Source: Mesostigma viride (lineage: Eukaryota; Streptophyta; Mesostigmatophyceae; Mesostigmatales; Mesostigmataceae). Taken from it: a stretch of 64,000 bases of DNA. The position numbers and the translations under genes were made by a program. The notes beneath the pieces were generated by a model. The model saw only the letters and a program-made list of their open reading frames with translations. It was not told where the DNA came from and made no database searches. The DNA lies in contig RPFO01000002.1 in the NCBI GenBank assembly GCA_009746045.1, forward strand, positions 1,953,006 through 2,017,005, in the 5' to 3' direction. Shown one piece after another: positions 56,281 to 64,000 of this stretch (position 1 is the first letter of the stretch; the number at the start of each line of letters is the position of its first letter).

Positions 56281-56319
56281 TCACCTGAAGCAGTGGATGC
56301 GCAGGCCCGTGGTGATCTC
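56246..56319 (-). repeat. 37-bp tandem duplication over the end of the AAPT coding region
   Basis: 56283-56319 and 56246-56282 are tandem copies (minus strand GAGATCACCACGGGCCTGCG versus GAGATGGCCACGGGCCTGTG, each ending TGCTTCAGGT or TGCTTCCGGT). The in-frame TGA lies on the junction. Confidence 0.9.
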
Positions 56320-59300
56320 CCCGATAACACCCAGGCAGTAGTGTGCGTGCAGCGCCGCTGAGGGGGCCAGGGTGTGGCAGGGGTGGAGAACGCGGCGAAA
56401 CAGACCAAGTCGTGTGATCCAAACCGCAGGGCATGCGGAAATATTGTGAGCAGATGCCACGCAGGCTGGTGCAGTACTTGGAATTTGGGATGCACCTTTG
56501 CTCTGGCCCCGGTCACGCGCGCGGGACTTGCCGTAGTCGCAGGACATGAAGAGCCACGTAAGCAAGCATGAGAGGGCACGGGGCGTCGCATTGCACGGTA
56601 CCGCCAACTTGGTGGAACGTGAGCACAAGCGGGCTGGATTTTCAGGCCATGCTAAAACATACCCCGGAGTATCCCCGCGGGGTGCGACCGTGCCCTATTA
56701 GCCAGCAGCAGCACATGCGGTGCGCCACGGCATGCTTTTGTCCATGGGGGTGCCCGAAGAGAGAGGTCAAGCATGCCACGTGCTGGAGGTCAAGGGGACG
56801 AAGGCACTGAGCACGCAACGCCAGCGCCACAAGGTGTGGATGGGAACGTGCGAACAGCCAAGGAAACAAGCCCCCCGAGACCCCGAATATACATCCGCAT
56901 ATCCTCAAGCATTTACTTCAGCATATGCATACACGAGTGCATCGCTCACCGGAGTAGCACGCATCCAGGACCAGCATCCATATCTCTTGCTCACCGGAGT
57001 AGCACGCATACAGGACCAGCATCCATATCTCTTGCTTACCGGAGTAGCACGCATACAGGACCAGCATCCATATCTCTGGGATCAGGGGGCGGCTGCAAGC
57101 ACCCACCACAAAAGCAGCAGCAGGGACGCAGCAAGCCGGATGAGGCGGAGAAAGCATGCAGGTGCCGTAGGAGATGACAGAGATGCGTGATAATGGCTTG
57201 CCAGCAGAATGGCACCAGCGTAGCTACTAAGGCCACCAGTACCAGGGAAGGAGGGGAATGGCACAAACTATTCGATGGCTCAGGAATATCTCCATTAGCT
57301 GCTATGTTAACACTAGCGCAAGTGTGTTTCTGCTATAACTTTCCAATCCGACAGCCTTGCAACAAGGACTGCGTGCATAACGCCTTGAAGCTGTGCGCCC
57401 TGGGCAGGTCCCCGCCCCCCCCCCCCTGAGGCGGCACTCTGGCAACCCCTGCATGTCGGCATCCTCTTCCACCACAGACTGCCAGCTGTCGCGATGACAC
57501 AACGCATGCAGCGCAGAGGTGTCGAACAGCTACTTACATCCTACCGTTCCCTGTGAGGCATGCTCCATCCGAGCACATGGCTGGCACTGGACGCCAGCCA
57601 TTCCCCTGGGCACGGCCAGGCAGGTGCATACTGCATGCGGTGCCCTGTGGGCCCCTGCCCTAGTACAGCAGTGACGATGCTGCAGATACCACAATGCGGC
57701 CAGCAGGATGCCATCGCATGCGGTTGGCGCAGCCACTCCACACAACAACGTCCTGTCACACGCACAACCCCCCCTAAAAGGACAACGCCGGTTTCAGGCA
57801 AGGGCTGTGGGGCGTCCCGAGTATACAGGCAAGAAATCTACCGAGAAGGGCATGTGCTGCCCAGGCAGCGCTACGGGATGGTGCGAGCCACAGGCATGCA
57901 GGCACCACCCAGGAGAAGGCACACAGGGGAAAAACAGGGGGAGAACAATGAGGGGCACGGCTTGTAGAGGAAGGGCAATTTCTCAAGCGTCAACTGCGCA
58001 TGCTTGGCACTCACTTGTCGGCGAACAGCTTGGCGGAGAGTGCGTTGGAGATGGCCAGCGGCAGCACGAAGAGGGCCTGCGGCGGCCGCAAGGCACGGGG
58101 CCAGGGAAAAGGGGGCATTGTGAGGGTTCTGGGAGGGGAAGAGAGGGAAGGTAAGATGGGGTTGTTTGACCTGCGGACAACACATGGCCCAATGGCATGA
58201 CACGTACCCAACACGGCCGCAGCCTGACCCATGCTCATGCAAGGTGATAGGAGCAAGGTGATCGGCAAACACCATAAGCCATGCTGGACGACGAAACAGG
58301 GACTATGTCTGAGCATGATCCAAGTGAGCATCAGCAGCAGGCATCACAGGCGGCAGCACAGCGTGTCCCTGCACTACCCAGGTGGATGCAGGCATGCAGC
58401 ACGACACGACGCAGCTCAAAGCCTCAGTATGCCATCTATATGGCCCCCGGAAACAAGTAAGTGCTGCCATTGGCCAGAATACGCAGCAACCGGTTTCCTT
58501 GTTCATTACCCCCTCCTGACATATTTCACCCCCTCCCCACCATTCCCATCCTCTGCACGCCCCCTTCCTATTCCTTCTGCACGCCCCCTTCCTATTCCTT
58601 CTGCATGCCGCCTTCCTATTCCTTCTGCATTAAATTAAATTAAATTAAATTATAACATGCCTCCGTGGGGAGGTCATGTAGCACATATTCCATGATGGAT
58701 GGAGTGGAGGAAGCCGCGTGATCGAACTAGCCTAACTCTAAGCTATCTAGAAAATCCTTCTGCATGCCGCCTTCCTATTCCTTCTGCACGCCCCCTTCCT
58801 ATTCCTTCTGCACGCCCCCTTCCTATTCCTTCTGCACGCCCCCTTCCTATTCCTTCTGCACGCCCCCTTCCTATTCCTTCTGCACGCCCCCTTCCTATTC
58901 CTTCTGCACGCCTGCAATGCACTCAAGCAAATGCCACCGGCTGGTAACAAAAGCTTTCCAGCCCTCTGCCACCACCGGCTGGTAACATGTGCTGGTGTCG
59001 CCACCCAAGCTTACTTAACCGTCATTCTGTTGGCCCCTGGCTAGAATGCTCCCCACCACCAAGGTGCTGCCAACCAGCAGATAGCCAGGGTGGCCAGGAT
59101 CCCCTGGGTAAGCTAGCCACCTACCAGCGTCATGCCGGTCTTCATCCCCAGCGGCTCGTCGCACAGGTTAGCGAGGATCATGCGGCCCTGGGGGGCGGGG
59201 GGGGGAAGAGGGGGGAAAGGGGGGAAGCCATACATGCCAATGGACAGAGCGGAAGAGGCAAGCACATAAGACTTGGGTGGCAGTGGCGCACAGCACAGCG

Positions 59301-62300
59301 TGACAAGAACGGCGCGACCCTGGGTACTACAAGGCCCTGGATGCGCTGCACCAGGGGGGGGCATGGGAGGAATGGCGAGGATAGGGGGTTATTCGCGACA
59401 TGGAACACGGGGCATGCGCTTGTCTAGAAAACTAGATGACGTAAGGAATGTTCCTCAAGCCTGGGAGCTCAACTAACTGCAACATTATCACCTAGCATTG
59501 GGATGGTGATTCTTCAATCGACCGTGTGGTTGTTTGGATATGACACAAGACGTGGTCAAGCGCGGCAAGGCACGCCACCTCAGATGCTGGTGTAATGAGG
59601 ACAGTTTAAGGAGACAGCATCACAGTAAGCAACAGAATGGGCTGCCGGATGCCGACGAGAGTGAGGGACCCAGAGGCACGCGTGCCACCACGGTGCCCAA
59701 GATCACGCGTGCCAGCTCACCACCATGGTGCCGAATGAGATCCCTGCCGCCATGAAGAGGAGGAAGGGGTGCTTGCGCATGATGTCGGTGGGGGAGACGA
59801 GCCCCCTGGCAGCGCGCAGGTACCCCAGCGGGCGCATGCGGATCAACAGGGCACCGCGCAGCGCTAGTGGGTGCATGGGCGTTAGCATGATGGAAGAGCG
59901 TACTGTGGAAGAGCATACCTTCCTGAGAGCCAGCCAACAACTTCTAGCCGTAGGGACAGGCAGAGAGCGTTGGGGAAGCCCGGTACAAAACGTACATTGG
60001 GCTGTTCAACCTCAAGAAACTACACTCAGGAGATATGAACTATCCAGCAACCAGACTCTTGGGCCACATCAATGGAGCTCCCGTAAGTAGGCCATGATGG
60101 GCAGTTCCAAACAACGAAACTGGAACGCTACTACAATGTACATGCAGATGATGGACCACAATTACTCCCTAAGATCCGTTGCTTGCGGCAGCCTCGCTCT
60201 GGAAGCAGCATAATCCTTGCCTGCACACTTACGCCCTCACAGCCCAGCACAGACGGACATGCTGGCCACTTGGGGTGTGGGATCCAGCACAAGAGGCGCC
60301 AGCCGGTGGCTACAATCCAGAAGTGAGAGCACACAGCCAACCGCTCCCTTCAGAAATGAACGCCATTCCAGCCTTAATGTAGCCACCAACGCATTGCTTA
60401 CCTGAAAACTGTTTTCATTGGCTGATTCCTGAAACTGTGTGCACTGTGAGCTTCATCCTTCCAGGCAGATCTGTCAGACCCGTCTGGTACCCCGACACCA
60501 AGATCTGGAATAAAATATTCCTCTTGTGCGGTGCATCTGTCGCAGCTAGAGACTGGACATCCTGACAGGTGGACCCTGCTAGAAGTTGCAGTAAGGACTA
60601 CGTAGACTGCTATTCCTTGGCTGCTAAAGACGTATCAAGCTAGTCGCCCAAGGGTGCTCAGCAAGCAGTAACGCCGTGGCACTTGCAACACGGATGGTTC
60701 CTGGGCACCCACCAGATGAAGACCATGGAGATGAGGAGGAAGAAAGGGATGGTCTGGAGGAATGCGGATGTCAGTGAGCGCTTGTCCTTCTGGATCTTGT
60801 GGCGCACGTTCGCGTAGCTGTCGACGCAGCAGGGTAGGGGGGCGGGGGGGGCGCCACCGAGTGCCGGATAAACCGCATGAGCAGGCAGCAGGGAGCACAG
60901 GGAGCAGGGAGTAGGGAGCAGGGAGCAGGGAGCAGGGAGCAGGGGGCAGGGGGCAGGGGGCAGGGAGCAGGGAGCAGGGAGCAAGGGGCAGGGGGCAGGG
61001 GGCAGGGGGCAGGGGGCAGGGGGCAGGGGGCAGGGGGCAGGGGGCAGGGGGCAGGGGGCAGGGGGCAGGGGGCAGGGGGCAGGGGGCAGGGGGCAGGGGG
61101 CAGGGAGCAAGGAGCAGGAGCAGGGAGCAGGGAGCAGGGAGCAGGGAGCAGGGAGCAGGGAGCAGGGAGCAGGGAGCAAGGAGCAGGGAGCAGGGAGCAG
61201 GGAGCAAGGAGCAGGGAGCAGGGAGCAGGAATACAAAAGCTTGACACAATCATGACCACCTGCACACCATACAGTGCTAAAATGCAGATTTGTCAGGTTG
61301 GAACGGGTCATTAAACATCGAATTCGGCCCAAATTCGCCTCTCAGCATTACATAAATAACAATATAGCAGGCTTTAAGCATTGCCTGTAGAATCGCCGTG
61401 GATCCCTGCTAGCAAATATGGTCATGGATGCGCCTTGCAGGGCATGGCCGTGAGTCTTGCCTACCAAAAGTGCCTGCAAGTTTTTTCCTACAGTTTCCAT
61501 GCCTGCCAACACATGCTAGCAACCAGCTGTCAACATGACCGACTGGCGAGTGCGGTGGACACCTCACTGCCTGAACCAGGGGTAGTGCTGAGAGCACAGC
61601 CACTGACAGGGACAAACTCAGAGTTGAGCCTGGCTTGTGGGTAACACTAAGAGAGCCACAAATGGACCGTTGCCTGTGACTGATACTGGGAAAGAGTAGC
61701 AAGGCTGCTACCGATGCTTATGCAAAGTCCCAGTAGCTTCTGGCCAAGTCTAGGATGGTTGCCTCAACCACCCCCATCCCCTCTTTCCCCCATTCCCCTG
61801 CCCCTGCCCCATCACCGCAGCCAGCACGGTGCGACCTACTTGGCGTAAACGGTCGGGATGAGTGCGACGGTGGTCATGATCATCAGCACCACGTCCATCG
61901 TGATCACGTGCTCTGGACCAGGGGTGTGTAGGGGGGACAAGTGGCGCGCCCAGGGTTGTCAAGGCGGCAACAGCAGGAGGGCAGATGCCAAATGCGTCAT
62001 GGGGATGCAGAAGCAGGGCCGTTCGCGGGGCGACAGCAAGACGCGACGGGTGGCACAAAGCGAACACGGTTGACGATTAGAGTGCAAAAGGGTGGTTACC
62101 TTTTACCCCACCACACGCTTGATGTGTAATATTGCCCCCTAGCAAGGGAATGATGGGCTGACTCAGTACAGTAGTGTGCATTTCCAACCAGCTCCATCAC
62201 AAGTGTTCCCATGGCTCACCCGTCCGCATGACTGCCGGGAATGTGTTGTCCTTCCCATCAGCACACAGAGAAGCCGGCAGTGTAATGGGAGTGGCATTAC

Positions 62301-63669
62301 AACCCCAGCCACCTCAACACATAGCATGTGTTTACAATACAAGTGGGTATAATGGCCATCACGTTTATCTTCTTCCTCGTATCACGTAGATCAGGTCATG
62401 CACCGAGAAAGATAGGGACCTCTGAAGGATGTACGTGCACAGGGATGGGGAAACATGCCGTCCGCACGTCCTCATCCGTCCTCATCCATCAAGGGGAAAC
62501 GCGTCGGCAAGAGACCGGTAGTAAGCTATGGAAGCGCCACCTCGGCGAACAGCAGACCACCGGCACATGGGACTTCCAGACCTACACCCTTGCAACCCCG
62601 CGCACCAGGCCAATAGGAAGCAGGTAGACCCTCTCTGAGCGACCGCAGGCATGACCATCGCGCTGCAGCGATGCCCTTGCGTGATGAGATGCCAGGCCGA
62701 CACACCTGCAACCAGTCCCACGCCCACCTGGTTCTCCACTGCAACAATGCTGGCGCCGTCTACACTGGCATATCTCCGGGCCGGCAGCATGCCAAAATGT
62801 TGGCATGGCAACATGATGTGATCGTGCCATTTGCGACGGTCATGCCAGATATTGGGACCTTGCTGCCTGGGGGTACCTCCTACCTGGGATGAATGGCATG
62901 AGCGCGCCGAGCACAGGGATGTCCCTGAAGGGGGCCCACCAGAACAAAGGGCCTGCACGGCACCACAGCAAGGGGGAGGCAGCCAATAAACACATAGTGT
63001 GGTGAATGCTGGGCAGTCCGTACGCCAGGGCTGCAGCAGGTCCGAGAAGCTCTGGGTCGCATGACATCCCAGATTAGCTGCGAATTAAACCAGGAAGTTC
63101 CTGCATGAAGCAGCAGCAGACTTGCAGGAGACTTGCAGCAGACTTGCACAGATGCACAGGCAGCTCACACCGTCCCAGAACAGGCCCAATCTGCCCACGG
63201 CATGAAGCAAAAAAAGATTTCTTCAGGCACCACCATTCCGTTCACCAGCCTTCCCGGCCCTGTTGCTCATCAACGCCAGCGCACAAGCACTGACAGCTCA
63301 ACCTTGCGGTGGGAGCCGATACAGAGGGAGCGCCGCAAGAATTAAACGCTCAAAAGAGAATTCTAGAATTGATGTTTACAAGCCCCGGTTTGCCCCCACC
63401 AAAGGACGCCATGGCGAAGTGGACAAGGCTCAAATGTAGCATGGCTAAACGGGTCACGCACTGGGATGCCTCTGTGTGGCACAGTAGACTAGAGAAATAT
63501 GTACACCAACGCACCAACGCAGCCGGGGGCAGCCCCCAACCCCAGTCCCTGGCAAGAGCGAGCGCTCTACGTACCCGTGAAGTAGGTGATGAAGTGGAGG
63601 GTATAAATAATGAAGAGGCCCTCGTTGGGCCCATTGATGATCCCCAGATGGAGGGAGCCAGTGTGATAA
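56281..63669 (-). CDS. AAPT: Aminoalcoholphosphotransferase (choline/ethanolamine), C-terminal half, partial
   Basis: This integral ER-membrane enzyme transfers phosphocholine or phosphoethanolamine from the CDP-alcohol to diacylglycerol (Kennedy pathway, last step). Exons (minus strand): 63575-63669, 62884-62952, 61840-61912, 60710-60817, 59721-59805, 59125-59187, 58015-58076, 57040-57092, 56281-56357. All introns are GT-AG, phases agree, about 227 residues. Landmarks in family order: NGPNEGLFIIYTLHFITYFT, WWAPFRDIPVLGALMPF, VVLMIMTTVALIPTVYAK, FLLISMVFIWGLVSPTDIMR, GRMILANLCDEPLGMKTGM, ALFVLPLAISNALSAKL, RPLIPEIWMLVLYACYS and GEITTGLRIHCFR. Spacing from GRMIL to CFR agrees with plant AAPT residue for residue. 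Several segments are clearly transmembrane. The CDP-alcohol phosphotransferase signature (DGxxARxxxxxxxxGxxxDxxxD) is not in the window and should lie upstream, beyond 64000. The stop (56281-56283) overlaps a possible donor site, so a small extra C-terminal exon cannot be excluded. Two exons carry odd tandem duplications (see findings). Confidence 0.9.
56950..57084 (-). repeat. 45-bp tandem triplication spanning an exon end and its donor site
   Basis: Three 45-bp copies end on the minus strand at 57040, 56995 and 56950. Each contains AGATATGGATGCTGGTCCTG, then TGCGTGCTACTCCG, followed by a donor (GTAAGC, GTGAGC, GTGAGC). The first copy is the 3' part of AAPT exon 57040-57092. Confidence 0.93.
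58549..58910. repeat. 24-bp minisatellite interrupted by a retroelement tail
   Basis: Unit CTTCTGCACGCCCCCTTCCT plus ATTC, about ten copies in two blocks, 58549-58630 and 58755-58910, in the AAPT intron between exons 59125-59187 and 58015-58076. The interruption is listed separately. Confidence 0.93.
58631..58754 (-). mobile_element. Severely 5'-truncated LINE insertion (3'UTR and tail only)
   Basis: The reverse complement of this stretch matches 3330-3449: GATAGCTTAGAGTTAGGCTA, ATCACGCGGCTTCCTCCA, CCATGGAATATGTGCTACAT-like sequence, hairpin CCTCCCCACGGAGG, then (TTTAA)n. It is flanked by TCCTTCTGCAT on both sides (58620-58630 and 58755-58765). Because the target is itself a tandem repeat, the duplication is suggestive rather than proven. 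Confidence 0.88.
60885..61229. repeat. 7-bp microsatellite (GGGAGCA / GGGGGCA)n
   Basis: About 49 units in blocks: GGGAGCA flanks, GGGGGCA centre, occasional GGAGCAA. It lies in the AAPT intron between exons 61840-61912 and 60710-60817. Pro/Ala/Cys/Leu ORFs are artefacts. Confidence 0.96.
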
Positions 63670-63736
63670 CTGTTGTCCAGCGTGTGCCGATGACACCGGT
63701 GTGCCGACAAGCAGCCGGGGGCACACCCGCACAGAC

Positions 63737-63963
63737 CACCCACCCACCCACCCACCCACCCACCCACCCACCCACCCACCCACCCACCCACCCACCCACC
63801 CACCCACCCACCCACCCACCCACCCACCCACCCACCCACCCACCCACCCACCCACCCACCCACCCACCCACCCACCCACCCACCCACCCACCCACCCACC
63901 CACCCACCCACCCACCCACCCACCCACCCACCCACCCACCCACCCACCCACCCACCCACCCAC
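63737..63963. repeat. (CCCA)n microsatellite
   Basis: About 57 perfect CCCA units in the AAPT intron upstream of exon 63575-63669, beginning some 70 bp before its acceptor. Gly-Trp-Val-Gly ORFs are artefacts. Confidence 0.97.
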
Positions 63964-64000
63964 AGCCACCCAGCAAGAAACAGCAGGCACAGCAGGCACA

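Noticed and set aside
57302-57507. Candidate AAPT exon reading WQSVVEEDADMQG
   Set aside because: Hydrophilic and unlike the family; the exon at 57040-57092 (RPLIPEIWMLVLYACYS) fits sequence, length and phase exactly.
60635-61332. Cys/Pro/Ala/Leu repeat proteins of about 200 codons
   Set aside because: Frames through a 7-bp microsatellite; only 60710-60817 within this span is an AAPT exon.

Overview
This is repeat-saturated, GC-rich nuclear DNA from a eukaryote. Three conserved genes are each split into many short exons with GT-AG introns. Long introns are packed with micro- and minisatellites, and non-LTR (LINE-like) retroelement debris fills the gaps. The protein relatives I recognise are closest to the plant forms (makorin with a C-terminal tail, RKP/KPC1, plant-type aminoalcoholphosphotransferase). 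A short interstitial CCCTAAA tract and TGTAA-like 3' signals would fit a green alga, but the species cannot be fixed from the window alone. There is no sign of bacterial operons, rRNA genes or CRISPR.

Layout. 1-3.5 kb: two LINE-type fragments in opposite orientation (ORF1-like protein on -, reverse transcriptase on +). 3.5-6.7 kb: retroelement 3' ends and satellites. 6.7-11.1 kb (+): a decayed makorin paralog that keeps exon lengths and splice sites but has lost its RING exons. 24.5-13.1 kb (-): an intact 11-exon makorin RING/CCCH E3 ligase of 438 aa, whose introns hold most of the local minisatellites and a 0.7-kb inverted-repeat element. 25.4-48.3 kb (+): a complete 13-exon RKP/KPC1 (RNF123-type) SPRY-RING E3 ligase of about 1,707 aa. 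Its seventh intron is 8.7 kb, of which about 7.7 kb is one 36-bp minisatellite. 49-55 kb: LINE copies, ORF1 remnants, SINE-like pieces and a 930-bp ATTC tract. 64.0-56.3 kb (-): the C-terminal half (9 exons) of an aminoalcoholphosphotransferase, whose N-terminal half lies beyond the right edge.

How it fits together. The intact makorin and RKP are divergent neighbours with start codons 841 bp apart, so two ubiquitin ligases may share one promoter region. The makorin and its broken paralog are convergent, suggesting an old inverted duplication. The aminoalcoholphosphotransferase (last step of phosphatidylcholine/phosphatidylethanolamine synthesis) is functionally unrelated. Very long ORFs in this window (up to 2.7 kaa) are satellite artefacts. 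All exon structures below were read by hand from splice signals, reading phase and family conservation.
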